Source of the DNA: Cephalotrichum gorgonifer
Taxonomy: Eukaryota > Ascomycota > Sordariomycetes > Microascales > Microascaceae
Direction of reading: 5' to 3'
DNA: 64,000 nucleotides
NCBI GenBank assembly: GCA_900312665.1
Contig: ONZQ02000017.1
Location: 310,001-374,000, forward strand
Positions 1 through 11,785 of this stretch are shown one piece after another. The notes under the pieces were generated by a model. The model was given only the letters and a program-made list of their open reading frames with translations. It was not told where the DNA came from and made no database searches. Positions within the stretch are counted from its first letter, which is position 1, and each line of letters starts with the position of its first letter. The translations under genes and the position numbers were made by a program.

Positions 1-456
1 CCACTCCGCCTCCGGCACGGCGCTCTGCATGAGCTTTAGCTCGTGCAAGTTAGACACGGACTTGGCCGGGTCGTGGGAGAGCTTCCCTCCGGCGATGACG
101 CTGTCGCCGGGCATGACCTTCCTGTCCTGCTCGATGAGGCTGACGACGTCAGGGTGGTACAGGCGGAACATGGAGGCCTCGGCGTCCTGGAGGCGGGTGG
201 TGCCCTCGAACTCGTCCCAGGTCAGGCCCCAGAAGCGGGTGCGGGTGAACTCGCCGTCGGTGACGCCCCTGTAGCCGAGGGAGCGCTGGAGCTGGACGAC
301 GTCGCGGACGGCGGCCTGCTCGACGGCAGGGAGGCCGGCGGCCTCGGGGGAAAGGTTCTGTGTGCGGATGGCCTCGCGGGCGGCAAGAAGGGGCGCGGGG
401 CGGAGGAGGGAGCCCATGTGTTCGGCCCTGAAGGGCGGGGCGGATTGGAGGGGCAT
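1..456 (-). CDS. MetE/UROD-like methyltransferase, 5' part (cut by window edge)
   Basis: The minus strand is open from an ATG at 456-454 to the window edge, giving about 152 residues without a stop. The N-terminus carries PPFRAEHMGSLLRP near residues 7-20, the hallmark start of the stand-alone proteins related to the C-terminal domain of cobalamin-independent methionine synthase (YxjG/UROD-MetE-like), followed by GYRGVTDGEFTRTRFWG, also typical. In full-length relatives (about 370-420 residues) the zinc-binding His/Cys residues lie further downstream, outside this window. The likely role is methyl transfer onto a thiol in the cytosol, but the true substrate of fungal members is not settled. 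The start was chosen as the only ATG just ahead of the conserved motif. Apparent plus-strand reading frames here are antisense shadows. Confidence 0.85.
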   Translation of the reverse strand, partial: MPLQSAPPFRAEHMGSLLRPAPLLAAREAIRTQNLSPEAAGLPAVEQAAVRDVVQLQRSLGYRGVTDGEFTRTRFWGLTWDEFEGTTRLQDAEASMFRLYHPDVVSLIEQDRKVMPGDSVIAGGKLSHDPAKSVSNLHELKLMQSAVPEAEW

Positions 457-1249
457 GGCGGCGTTGGGAGGGGAAGCGAAACGGGGGCAGGGGAGGCTTA
501 AAGTTGAGCAGGGATGAAGTTGGGACTTGAAGAGTTTTACTTGGGGATTAGAGGTTGATTGGAGGAGAGTCTCTTCTTGAGGTTCCTCGTTAGATGGCTT
601 GACTGAGATCGGAAGGGAAAAGGTTTAAGGGGAAGATGGGCGCGGGGGGGACTTTTACATCTACTCATATAGACTAGCACTTTTCAAGTACGAGCGGGGC
701 AAGGAACTCAAGGAAGAAGGACCGACACACGGACGAACCATACTTTCAACGGCGGGAAGGAGGGGCTAACTAGTTAGGCGGGCAGGGCATCCGATCGCGG
801 GACTTGAAATTCGATATTACTGTTTTAGTGGATTCTATTTCCGGGTGATTGGGAAGGAGGAAGGAAGAAGTGGAGTCGTGAGTGCGGGGCTCTTTCCTTT
901 GTTCTCCTTGGTCCATCCTCGTCATACAGTATGTCTTCGGAATGAATGTAACTTGGACGCACTGCATTGCGGGGCAAAAAAGGAGGGGCAGGCAGCATGA
1001 AGCCGACGGTTTGTGTCAGACCCGTACAGACTCGTACGTTCGAACTTTGAACATCAGTTCTCCTTTGGGAATTATTCCCCGTATCCCACACGCACACCCA
1101 CACACCGTGCATGCCAGCGTTGTATGCATAACAATATACCGGTGGGAATACTGCAGATGACACCCTCTAGGTCTTATTAATACCCACGTAACCTCCCTCT
1201 AAGCGGGGCTACCTACTACGCAGCACAGTGTTCCTGTAGTCAGACAAAC
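457..1249. other. intergenic, probable promoter of the MetE-like gene
   Basis: No coding signal is convincing on either strand. The part next to 456 should hold the leader and promoter of the minus-strand MetE-like gene; I see no clear TATA box. Confidence 0.4.
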
Positions 1250-2530
1250 TTACTCCAGATCCAGAATCTTGAAATGTCGAGGCAGAGCATCATTAGGGGC
1301 GATCTTGGACTGGACCGTAGGCAAAGTTGCACTCAGCCTCCATGTCGAGGTCCGCCTGACACTCGCACCGTCATCATGCGAAGCCCAGACCTCAAACTCC
1401 CCAGGCGGCTGCGCGCTGAGGTTCAACGGGGACGGCAGCCTTGATCTTCTTGGATCTCTTCTGTATGCGGACTTCTTCCCTGCGGCCGCGCCGACGATGA
1501 CGTAGAGTCGCTTGCTGGAGAGGGTCGTCACTTAGCATAAACCCTCACACGGCACCTTGCTGCAGCGCCATGTTCATGCAGTCGCCCGACGGGATAGGCG
1601 CCTCCACTCTGACGATGTGCACCCGGTGGCCCTCGGCCGATACCCTGGTCGTGATGCTGGCGAGGACTGGGAACGAGGGAATCGCCTTGACGAGGGCGCT
1701 GTTACTCTTTCCGCAAGTTCGTCTCGACGCCGTTTCGCCCACATATGGATGCGTCTCGCTGGCTTTTTTTTTTTAGGACGGAGGATGGGGATGGCTCGGT
1801 TCTGCACAAGTTGAAAGACAAGTCGAACTCAGGGTCTTTGAAGATGCCACCCAGCTTCATGATGACCCCCGCGACTCGGATGCCGGCCACTAGCCGTACC
1901 ATGTTCCCGGCGAGCTTGAACTGACAATTGGTCAGCAACAGGCGATCTGGTGGGCCACCTAGCCTCGCATTGACATCAGAAACCTATCTCTCGGCTGTAG
2001 GAACCGCGACCGGTCCCCAGTTCGACAACCTGGTGAGCGCACTGCGCACCGCCAACCCACGACATGGACAGGAAAATAGTCGTCTTCGCCGCCACTTCCA
2101 ACAAGGGCACCCACGGCCCGATATCATCGCCGGCCACGGACCCCCGCTTCGCTATCGGGATCTATTCCTCCGTTGACATCGGTGGGAAGACTTCGGACTT
2201 AGCCGCGGTGACCACGCGCCACTGTAGCTTCATGGTCGTCGGGTAGAGCATCCTGTCGCAGTGGCCGAGCTCCAACGGCGGCGGATTCCGTCTATGCACG
2301 GCCACGCCGCTCGCCGCCCGGGTCGCCGCGGCGGTGGGCGCCCTGATTCATGGAGTCTCGGTATCTGTCCCAGAGACTGTACTGGAAACACAGCCAAAGA
2401 CAAGGCACACGTCCCTGGAGGAGCGGCTCCACAGCAAGGACGGGAGGAGGAGTGTTCTCTGGGGGGAATAAGTCCAAAGATAGGGCGGCCGGTATAACCG
2501 GATTCACACAGCAAGCGGTGATGGACCACG
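1250..2530 (-). pseudogene. possible decayed coding region, unidentified
   Basis: The minus strand carries several protein-like stretches in different frames, read from high to low coordinates: one around 2340-2165 (with RMLYPTTMKLQW), one around 1938-1780 (KLAGNMVRLVAGIRVAGVIM) that is interrupted at a run of eleven A on the minus strand (T on the plus strand, near 1765-1775), and one around 1742-1250 that ends in a stop at 1250. Some shifts could be introns: a short stretch of about 41 bases between 1548 and 1508 has a possible GT donor and a CTCCAG acceptor. No complete gene model joins all pieces without forcing. I do not recognise the family. It may be a decayed gene, a multi-intron gene, or chance. 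Confidence 0.25.
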
Positions 2531-2742
2531 TTTAGAAGATCCAGCGGGGCACTGAGGTTATAGAGGGGCGGCGGGGCTGGATCACACAGAGCTAGGGATG
2601 ATGACGTCTATTATGCATTCCTTTCATGCTTATTTAATGATTACAAACAAGTACTGGGCTTCTTTTTTTTTTCCAGCTAGTCTCGTCCTAGTCCATATTG
2701 ATAGTACCCGCCGCTACGCCAAGCACCAGGTGTAAGTAGAAA

Positions 2743-3690
2743 CTAGCGTGGTAAGGCAACGAGATGAAAAGCGATATTCGGAGCTGCAGCGCACTCGCCG
2801 CTAGACTCAATCTCTCGGCTCCGATTCACCCCCGTGAAGGCCGGTCGGGGGGACTCCGAGGACGAGGGTCCGGAGAGGTGGGGAGTTGCGGGACCACTCG
2901 AGTCTGGAGCTAGAGCTGGAGCCTGAGTGGGTCCTTCGGGCACCGAGTATGGGGCCATTCTCGTCAAAGGACAGGAGACGGCAGGCATGCTCTCTGCCCC
3001 GGAGTAAGACGGACTCGACGACGACAGAGTCTCTTTGATCGACGGAGGGGAAACCCGGACGCATGGTAACAAGGATGACTCGCATTGCTTGGTGACACAA
3101 GCCCGTTCTTGTTGATCCCATCCCAAGTCATGCCGCCCCGTTGGAGGCTGCTTGTGCGAGTTAGCTTGTTGCGGTGTGATAGTCCGGGGCCGCATGCGCC
3201 ATCTGCACGACGGCAGCACGACCGTGAAACCCGAAGATGCAGTCGCGAGGGTATCGCTTGGATGGTATTGCCCAGGCAGACTTCCGAATTGAGGCTACAT
3301 GGAAGTGAGCTCCACAGCAGAGAGGCAATCGTCGGGGAAGGGGCCCAATCATCCGAAGTCGTTTCCACCTGAAGTACAATCCAACTGCATTCTGTGAGTT
3401 GTCCTCGCCAAGTGTGTGTAACCAACCGGCCAAGGTAGCGGTGATTCACACAAATTTCCCATCCATCGCACCGGAGCTGTGCCGTCGGATTCGCCATGCC
3501 GGGTGACACGGCTTACTAGTCTTCCGGGCTCGGGCGGCATCCACAACCTCGCATGGGAGTCGGCAATCGGCACAGCTGCTTCCGTCCGAGTTGTACCATG
3601 CGCATGCAAGTAATAATGTCTGTCTTGGAAGGGACAGGTAGGGTACGCACCGACCACTGGCAGTGATATCAAGAGAAAAAAAAGTCATTC
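2743..3690 (-). pseudogene. weak trace of a small Cys-containing secreted-type ORF
   Basis: On the minus strand an ATG at 3690-3688 is followed by a run of eight T. The frame after the run encodes a hydrophobic stretch (SLPVVGAYPTCPF) that would suit a signal peptide, but it is out of frame with the ATG because of the run length. Downstream, overlapping frames of 80-180 codons continue to 2743 with scattered Cys, for example LRCDGWEICVNH. No family is recognised and no consistent exon chain was found. It could be a broken small secreted-protein gene or simply chance open frames. Confidence 0.18.
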
Positions 3691-5134
3691 ATGTCGGGTG
3701 GAAATTGTCACCTTGATGTCTGATTTGCCCCGGACGTCCAGCCCTGCCAGCAAAAGTACTTTAGTGTGAGTAATAGAGATTCGGCTTGCCAACAAGTTGG
3801 ATGTCGATACCGAGCCCAAGTGTACTTCACCGAAAGCAATGGATCAGCAATAATAAGTTACACAAGTACAGGAAGGGTGAGGAGCTGTGGGGCCTTCTCG
3901 ACCAATCATGATGGGCGTGGCGTCCACGGGCGGCGTTCGCTACAATTGTGGCGACGATCCGTGCGTCGAGGAAATCATAGAACTTAGCCATTAAGGTTCA
4001 GTCCGCTCGAAGACGTTCCTGGTCCTACTGGGTAGAGGCTAGGAACACAGGGAGGAAGGCGCCGACGACCCAAACTCTGCTGCTACATATTCCAGGAAGT
4101 GGCGCCCCGCAAGCTACATTATTCCTAAGGGATAGCGAGGAGGGGAGGATAAAATCAAGACAGGCGTGAGCCGCACCATGCGTGGGGGGCGGCTTGTTCG
4201 GGCAGGTGGGCACGAGGGTCATTTCCAGATGCAAAAATACGAGCACGAGATGCGAGCAATTACTTGTTTCCCTGTGCTTTGTATTCCTTCTGGCATATGA
4301 TGTGCGGCCATGTGCGGGGTGTCTCTCCCGCGATCTGAGAGATTGAAGTACTCATGGTCGATCCCCAGGGACCCCTACTCGTTCTTGTATAGCCTGTACT
4401 ACAAGGACTCATAGTAAAACTACTTGTATCCAAGATTTAGCTTGGGAAGCTCCACCCACCAGCTCCTTCTCTGCATAGATCAGACTGACAGATGACGATG
4501 ACGAGCATGTCTTACCTCACTAGATGCTTCGCTCCTTCCTCCGGTAGTGCATGTACTTTTGTCCCGGATAAAAACATGGACCTCGCTTAACAGAATAAGA
4601 GAATCGTTGCAAAATAAAAACACGCAAACTTTATGCTGTTCCGTTTCTCGTACCTCCTCGATGTCGCCATTCTGACTTGCTTGCGCCTTCCGCCGCCTTC
4701 TCGGCACCGGTTCCCGAAGAGGGATGGCGCGTTGGGGCGTTAAATGGTGCGGGCTGACTGAACCGAAATTGGTTTAGCCTCGACGTGTTGGAGGGGAGGC
4801 ACGAGCGAGGAAGCTACGGTTCTTGTGGAGACTTGTATCGCGCCCCTCCGAATGGACGAACAAAATCCTGCCGTCACCACGCAGGGAATTCCTCCTCTAG
4901 CGCCTCACCAGGGTTATCCCTGGTGTATTTCATCCCGTCGCGCCTCAATCTCTTGGCCTTTTTCTTACTAAAGTACTCTTCCCCGTTTTGCACCCCAGCC
5001 GATGTCGACGTTGAAGTCATATATTTTTAGGGCCCTGACGTGATTCCTTTCCCCATCCCCTCCCTGGCCCACAACCGCTGCTTCATGCTGTCCCATTTCC
5101 GGCCCTAGACATCGTGAGCTAGGAGCGTGTCAGC
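3691..5134. other. intergenic DNA and promoter of the SPX-EXS gene
   Basis: Only short open frames without family resemblance. The last few hundred bases before 5135 are the probable promoter and leader of the transporter gene. Confidence 0.4.
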
Positions 5135-8100
5135 ATGAAGTTCGCGAAACAGCTCGAGCAGGACCTAGTCCCAGGTAGGTCATCGTCCCTTGTTTGCCAT
5201 TGGAGATAACCACCACCGAAAGACCCAGCTAACCAGTTGACGCACCGTACCTAGAATGGAAGGCCAAATACCTTAACTATAAAGTTGGTAAGAAGCATGT
5301 TAAAGCCGTGTCGAAAGCCATCCAGCGCGCGGCCAACACCCCACACTCCATCAATCGACCTCCCACAACCCAGCCTGCGGCGAACGACGATGCTTTTGGG
5401 CCGGCCTCGCCGCACAGGCCCTCCGCCGCACAACCGATCCCCGTCGCCCAGTCCTGCGAGAACGACCGGCTCACCGGCGGCGGCTCCAGCGACCTGCAAT
5501 ATGGTAGCTTCGCGCTGACGCCACCTGCCCTGCCGACCGACGAGAACCAATTCGAGCTCCCCGGCCCGGCCCTCCGGGACCGCTCTGCTTCCTCCACCAC
5601 CGGGCCCAGTGCTGGGCGGCGATGGAGCCGCCACATGAGGAACTTGACCGGGGGCGCGGCTTGGGACTCCCCTGCAGCTCCAACACCTCCCTCCGGGGCG
5701 GCACCCTCCGCGACACCCCCGCCACACCCGCTGCAGCGGCTCTTCAGCACACCCTCCATACGCATGCACAACAGTCGCTCGCAAGTCGATATATCTATGC
5801 AGAGCCTTGACCTCGTGCGCGAGAGGCAGCAGGAATTCTTCGGCTTTCTCGACGGGGAGCTGGAGAAGGTGGAGAAATTCTACCGCTCCAAGGAGGATCA
5901 GGCGGGGAAGCGGCTGGAGGTGCTGCGGGAGCAACTGCACGAGATGCGGAACCGCAGGATACAGGAGATGGCCGATGCGAGGAACCGACGAGGCACCAAC
6001 AAGGCGGACACGGAGGATGATGACGGCCGCGGCGCGGGGGAGGGGCTTCTTGGAGATGGGCCGCGATGGATGCACCCGCTCAAGTCCAAGGTGTTCAGCA
6101 ACCCGGGCCCCAACACCAAGGCGTTCCTGAAGATGGCCCCGACCCCCGTCATGGCCGCCGCCAACTACGCCAGCAATAACAACAACCCGGGCGCATCCAC
6201 CTCCGCCTCCGATGCCCACAGGGACTTCATCCGCCGCCCCGAAAACACAGCGATCCCCTACCGCACCGCAAAGCACAAGCTCAAGCTCGCCCTGCAGGAA
6301 TTCTACCGCAGCCTCGAGCTTCTCAAGTCCTACGCTCTCCTCAACCGCACCGCCTTCCGCAAGCTCAACAAGAAGTACGATAAGGCCGTACGCGCCCGCC
6401 CTCCGTACCGGTATCTCAACGACCGCGTCAACAAGGCGTACTTCGTCACCAGCGACGTTCTGGACGGGTACATCCAGACGGTTGAGGACCTCTACGCACG
6501 GTACTTCGAGAAGAACAACCGCAAGGTGGCCGTGGGGAAGCTGCGCAGCCTGGCGGGCCGGCGGGGCGACAACTCGTCCAGCGCGTTCCGGAGCGGCGTG
6601 CTGATAGGTACGGGGCTCGTGTTCGCGCTACAGGGCCTGGCCTTCGCCGTAAGGCTGCTGTACAGCGACGACGCTGAGACGCGGAGCCGCACGTCGTACC
6701 TGCTGCAGCTCTACGGCGGCTACTTCCTCATGCTGTACCTATTCGCCCTCTTTTGCGTCGACTGCCGGTTCTGGCGGCGGTCCAAGATCAACTACCCATT
6801 CATATTCGAGCTCGACCCGCGGCACCACCTCGACTGGAAGCAGCTGGCGGAGTTTCCGAGCTTCTTCACCTTTGTCCTGGGGTTGATCATGTGGCTGAAC
6901 TTCAGCCAGTACGGGTCCGAGGAGTTCTACATCTACTACCCTGTCGTGTTGATCGCGATTTCGGCGGCCGTGATTTTCCTGCCGGCTCCGATTTTCCGGT
7001 CGAGGAGTCGGAGCTGGTTCGCGTATTCACATGTGAGTTTTTTTTCTCTCCCTGAATCCCGTGTCTTCTTACCTTGACGTAGACTTTTTTTGTGATGAGG
7101 CGTTTGCTGACGGCGTGCGTGTGTGCGGTAGTGGCGCCTCTTGCTTGCGGGGTTCTATCCCGTCGAATTCCGTGATTTCTTCCTGGGAGATATGTATTGC
7201 TCCCTGACGTATGCCACTTGCGTAAGTACCCCTATCTCCTTTAGTCTTCTGCCACTCCTCCACCCTCTCTCCATAACGCCTATTCCCCCCCCTTACCCCC
7301 CCCCCCCCCATATTCCCTTCGAGAGACCACTCTAACCCTCCCACAGAACATTGAACTCTTCTTCTGCCTCTACGCGAACGCCTGGGAGAACCCCAGCCAG
7401 TGCAACTCCACCAACTCCCGCCTCCTCGGCTTCTTCGCGGCCCTCCCGCCCATCTGGCGCTTCCTGCAATGCCTGCGGCGATACCGTGACACTCGCAACG
7501 TCTTCCCGCACCTTGTTAACGGCGGGAAGTACACGATGTCAATCGTGGCGGCCGTGACGCTGAGCCTGTATCGAATCTCGCCGTCGCCCGCGACTCTGGG
7601 GGCTTTCATCGCGTTTTCGACGATTAATGCGATTTACTGCTGTGAGTTCCACCGTCTCTTGCGTCGTAAAGAACATCCCGCCCCTTTCTTCTAAACTAGC
7701 CCCCCCCCCAAACCCCCCCACCCTCCCTTGCATAGCATCTAACTAACACCCCCTTTAAGCAATCTGGGATCTCTTCATGGATTTCTCTCTCCTCCAACCC
7801 CGCTCTCCGTACCCCTTCCTGCGGCCCATAACGGCGCTCAAGTCCAACCTCATCTACTACGTCATCATGGTCATCGACCCGATCCTGCGGTTCTCCTGGA
7901 TCGGCCTTGCCATCTTCACGCACAGCAAACAGCACTCGACCATCGTCTCCTTTGCCATCGGGGCGCTGGAGGTCACGCGCCGCGGGGCGTGGGCGCTCGT
8001 GCGCGTGGAGAACGAGCACTGCGCCAACGTGGGGGCGTATAAGGCTAGCAGGGACGTGCCGCTGCCGTACGTGTTCGAGGAGGTGGAGGACGCCTCGCCG

Positions 8101-8325
8101 ATCTGTCTCGAGGAGGAGGACGGCAGCGGGACCGGGTTAGGGAAGGTGGATACCGGGAGGAGCTTCAGTAGGATACTGGCGCACGCGCACACGCAGGACT
8201 TTGAGAAGAAGAAGAGGGTGCAGGACGATCTCGTGCGGGAGGAGGATGAGGACGAGGCGGAGGGGAGTGATATTGGGGAGGGGTCTGGGGGGATCAGCGA
8301 GGACGAGGGGGTGAAGTTACCGTGA
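5135..8325 (+). CDS. SPX-EXS domain phosphate exporter/sensor, SYG1/XPR1 family
   Basis: Five exons are inferred: 5135-5174, 5255-7032, 7132-7221, 7347-7641 and 7760-8325, giving 922 residues. Exon 1 supplies MKFAKQLEQDLVP and exon 2 continues EWKAKYLNYKVGKKHVKAVS, the classic SPX start. The SPX domain ends around residue 400 with the basic helix FRKLNKKYDKAVRARPPY, whose lysines bind inositol pyrophosphates in this family. A long Ser/Pro-rich insert splits the SPX part. Several membrane helices follow (for example GVLIGTGLVFALQGLAFAV), then the EXS domain with WRLLLAGFYPVEFRDFFLGD in exon 3 and SIWDLFMDFSLLQP at the start of exon 5. The tail is acidic. Family members export or sense phosphate at the plasma membrane or Golgi. 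Each splice junction preserves phase and restores conserved residues. Confidence 0.93.
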
Positions 8326-8646
8326 GGGTCTCCGGGCTCTCTAGTCCGTCACTGGGCGGGTGAATGGCTGGGGGATGGTTTGGGTTTATGGCATTTTAGA
8401 TGCCGTGTACTGCATAGCAAGTAGAGTAATACGGATTAGGGACCGGGATTCGCGGATGAGGCCCGCGACATGATGGGACATTAGAAGTTCCGACGGATTA
8501 GGATTTTTTGGGGGGGCAATGGCAGGACACTTCTTTTTGGCACTCGCAATCTTTTCTTGCTGTGACTTTGATACCCCTGATCTTCCTTAGTTATGGGACA
8601 CGATTCTAGCACATCCGAGCGGAGGGCAGACACCTCTACCTCCACC
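8326..8646. other. intergenic, 3' end of SPX-EXS gene
   Basis: Contains the probable 3' UTR of the transporter and, near 8560-8646, a short leader-like segment ahead of the psf3-like exon. No other gene is seen. Confidence 0.4.
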
Positions 8647-8688
8647 ATGTTTTACTACGACACTGATGCCATCCTCGCGGAGGCAGAA
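8647..8688 (+). pseudogene. isolated first exon resembling GINS subunit Psf3
   Basis: An ATG in good context (CCACCATGT) opens 14 codons, MFYYDTDAILAEAE, followed exactly by a GTAAGC splice donor at 8689. The peptide matches the conserved N-terminus of the GINS complex subunit Psf3 (M-x-YYD-x-D-x-IL in fungi), a DNA replication factor whose first intron in many fungi lies close to this point. The rest of Psf3, which should continue with a PC-x-F and GLGYL region, is not found before the next gene at 9102 or elsewhere in the window. A tRNA gene starts 38 bases after the donor. I infer a truncated copy left by rearrangement. The match is short, so chance cannot be excluded. Confidence 0.45.
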
Positions 8689-8726
8689 GTAAGCCCATCC
8701 TCGTCTCCATCCCGTCGCATACATCA

Positions 8727-8798
8727 TCCCATATAGTGTAGGGGTTATCATACTGCCCTCTCACGGCAGAGACTGGGGTTCGATTCCCTGTGTGGGAG
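8727..8798 (+). tRNA. tRNA-Glu (CTC)
   Basis: A 72-base cloverleaf: acceptor arm TCCCATA pairs with TGTGGGA (8791-8797, one G-T pair) with G as discriminator; D arm with TAGTGTAGGGGTTATCA; anticodon stem CTGCC/GGCAG around loop CTCTCAC, giving anticodon CTC; T arm with GGTTCGATTCC. No intron. A run of nine T follows at 8801. Confidence 0.95.
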
Positions 8799-8800
8799 AA

Positions 8801-8809
8801 TTTTTTTTT
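8801..8809 (+). terminator. RNA polymerase III T-run after tRNA-Glu
   Basis: Nine consecutive T two bases after the tRNA 3' end, the usual Pol III stop signal. Confidence 0.85.
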
Positions 8810-9101
8810 CTCGTTTTAGAGATTTCTCTTTTTTTTGCTTCGACACTTCTACTCCTACTCGCCCGATAACACGTAATATCTGCATCCTGAGGGCGGGCCA
8901 GTATACAAGTAAGAGGTGTAAAATCAGTTCATCTATTAGATCTACTCTTCACATCTACTCGTACGGGGGTTCCAGCCCACCTTGGTTGGTCGCGGTAGGC
9001 GATATCCAAATCCCCCTTTCCCTTTCCCTTTCCCTTCCTTGTCTTCTCTACCCAGGCCATCTTCTCCCACTCATCATTCTTTAAAACTCTCCGCACCCAC
9101 C

Positions 9102-10995
9102 CTAATGCCACTCGCCATCAACCTTCTCCCACCCCTCCAAGAAGCCCTTGAAGAACTTGAGCCCCAAACCCGGATCCAGGCTCCCCGTCGTGGCGCGGAT
9201 GGAGTGCATGCTCAGCTGCGGCAGCCCCAGGTCCGCGGCCTTGACGCCCATAGCGCTGCTGAGCATGGGCCCCACGGTCCCGCCACTCCGGGTGTCGTTC
9301 CTGATCTGGAAGACCTGGGTCTCGGAGCCCGACAGCTGCGCCACGCGGCGGAGGATGGCGGTCGAGACGGCGTCGGTGGTCATGTGGCCGTTGCTGTCGG
9401 CCGATACGACGACGCCGACGTTGAGCTTCGGGATGTGGTTGTCGAGGTAGGCGCCCAGGAAGTTCGGGTTCCCCGCGTGAGTCACGTCCGCGCTGGCGAG
9501 GAAGGAGCGCGCGTAGGTGCGGCCTACGACGCCGGGCCCGAAGGGGACGCGGGCGGCGGCGGAGAGGGCCTCGACGGTCCGCTCGACGACGGAGGGGAGG
9601 AAGTTACCCCTCGCGCCCTGGCGGAGTAGGGATCCGATCTCCTCGTCGTCGAAGAGGGCGACGAGGCGGATGTACGAGTCTTCCTTGTCGTCCGCGGCGG
9701 CGATGAGTGCGAGGAGTGCGGGCCACGAGCAGAGCTTGTCGTCGATGCGGGGGCCGAAGATGAACTCGCGGTCGAGCCCGCCCGTCTGGGCGGGCTGGGA
9801 GTCGTAGAGCTCGAGCTCCCAGTTGAGGATGGTGGAGAGGTCGGAGACGCCGAGCTCGGAGGCGATGAGCTTGACGAGCTTGGCGGGCTGGGTGTTGACA
9901 AAGGATCCCGGGGGGCCCAGGGGGTCGGTGGGGAACTTGTCCTCTAGGCCGACGACGGGGACGGCCTCGGTCTCTTTGTTGTTCTTGCCCATCATGCCGA
10001 GGCCGAAGTGGGGTGCGAGGGTGGGGATGCGGGCGACTAGAGAGGGGGGATCGTCAGTTGGCTGCCATGCTTCACACCGGACAGTCTAGGTGGAGAGAAG
10101 AGAAAAAAGGAAAGCGAGAGGAGGAAAGAAGGAGGACGAGAGAAACATACTCGGCCAATCGAGCCTCACGAGCTCCGTGGTCGTCTTCCCCGTCTCGGGG
10201 TCCCGCACGATGACGCGACCGCCGATGCTGAGGTCCCTATCCCACCACGTCTCGTTCAGGGCGCCGGCGTAGGGCGCGACGCCGAGCTGGACGTACCCGG
10301 CCTTGTTGGGCTTCGTGCTGACGGGCTTCAGGCGGGCGGTGAGGGCGTCGATGTGGCCGGCGATCATGGCCACGCCGGACCCGGGGGCGTACGACTCGCC
10401 GACGGTGAAGGCGACGAGGGAGCTGCCGTTTCGGGTGACGAAGTACTTGCCGCCCGGCTTGATCTGGCCGACCCACTGGTCTCTTGCGGGGAGCTAGGGA
10501 GAGGGAGGCAGTATACGTTAGCTAGTTGCTCGAGTCTCAGACTGGTGAAGCTCCCCCCCTCCCCGCTTCTTTCCCCCCTCAGCTCTGCGCAGATACAGAG
10601 AGTAGAGAGGGGAGAGGAGGGGGGCAGCTAGGAGAAGAAGAAGGGGAAGGGAGATATCGCACCTCCGTGAAGCCCGCATCCCGCAGCTTCTTCTCAAAGT
10701 ACCCGACAGCGTGGAATACCGTGGGGTTGTTCGTCAGGAAGTCGCAGAAGGGCTGCGTGAAGGCCTCGGGCTTGCCTTTGGCCGCGGCGCAGAGGAGGCA
10801 CTCGTCGGAGTCGGCGGCCAGCGCGACGCTGCGGCGCTGCGGGGCCGCGAGGGAGTTGATGCATGAGCGGCAGCTCTTGCGCTGGGGCTCGGGGCGGGAC
10901 TCGAAGTCGGAGACGATGTAGGCCTTCTGGGCCTGGGAGAGGTTCGTGGGTGGCATCTCGCGTGGGCGTCGGAGGAGGACGTCGGAGGCGTGCAT
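9102..10995 (-). CDS. M18 aspartyl aminopeptidase
   Basis: Three exons on the minus strand, 10995-10663, 10493-10151 and 10036-9102, give 536 residues. All junctions keep phase; the last restores PIARIPTLAPHFG, a family signature. Metal and catalytic residues of the M18 family are visible: the His of HID near residue 158, RIDDK near 323-327, FDDEEIGS near 355-361, the Asp of SAD near 409 and the His of SMHSIR near 503. M18 enzymes are dodecameric zinc aminopeptidases that release N-terminal Asp or Glu in cytosol or vacuole. There is no signal peptide. The start at 10995 is the first ATG; a second at 10956 (MPPTNLSQ) is closer to relatives and could be the real one. Two introns have pyrimidine-rich 3' ends. 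Confidence 0.93.
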
Positions 10996-11785
10996 TATGG
11001 CTGTTGGTCGGTCGGTCGGTGAGGGGAGGTGAGGGGGAGTTTGGGTGTTGGTGGTGTTGTGAGGGGGGGATGGGATGAGGGGAAGGTCGAGATCAGGATC
11101 GGGGTAATACGAATAAGGTGAGGTGGGTGAGTTGAGGTGCGGAGGGCGGAGGTCGGAGCTTCGCTGTCAGCGGTCGGAACACATAATACGGGTAATTGGG
11201 GTGGCCGGTGACGCAGGTACTTGTGATATGGTGCTAACTGGTTAGTGTGGTTGGTGGTGTGTAGTGGCGTGTGGGTGGTGTGGTGGGGCGATTCAGGGGA
11301 ACGTAGCTCTCCCATTGGTCGGAGCTATGGCTGATAGCAGATATGTCCTCGTGATCGGGGGAGCTCAAGATCGCAATTCGGGTGATAGTTGAAGTACTCC
11401 GTACCGAGTGTGGAAGGTCGCTAATAACCACTTTGGCTGACAGACATGCAGGCAGGCAGCAGCGAGAAATGGTGTTATCGGGCTTGAGAAGCTCGACATG
11501 CGTCATCGTGCTTAGCTATGCATTGACCCTGACCTCCCGAATCCAAGTACCTAATCCCCCCACCATTACAAACGTTCTTACAGAGTACATACGCTCATCG
11601 TCGACTTTTTGGGGGAAAAGCTACCGAAGATATCAACTGGCCACACTCCACCAGTTCGAAGCCTCGCAACCTGCCTTCTTTCGTATCCATGCTCTTTCCC
11701 TTCCAACACCCACAAAACACTACCCCTACCCCCAATTCCTTCCCCGCCCCCATGAAACGCCCACCCAAGTCCCAACCCCTAATCA
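10996..11785. other. promoter region of the M18 gene
   Basis: No credible gene. Purine/GT-biased DNA on the plus strand, including a short GGTC-type tandem (11004-11020), lies directly upstream of the minus-strand aminopeptidase start. Confidence 0.4.

Noticed and set aside
43..501. Long plus-strand frame at the left edge
   Set aside because: It is antisense to the MetE-like gene, whose motifs are clear on the minus strand.
5251..6276. 341-codon minus-strand frame
   Set aside because: Antisense shadow of the GC-rich second exon of the SPX-EXS gene; no family motif.
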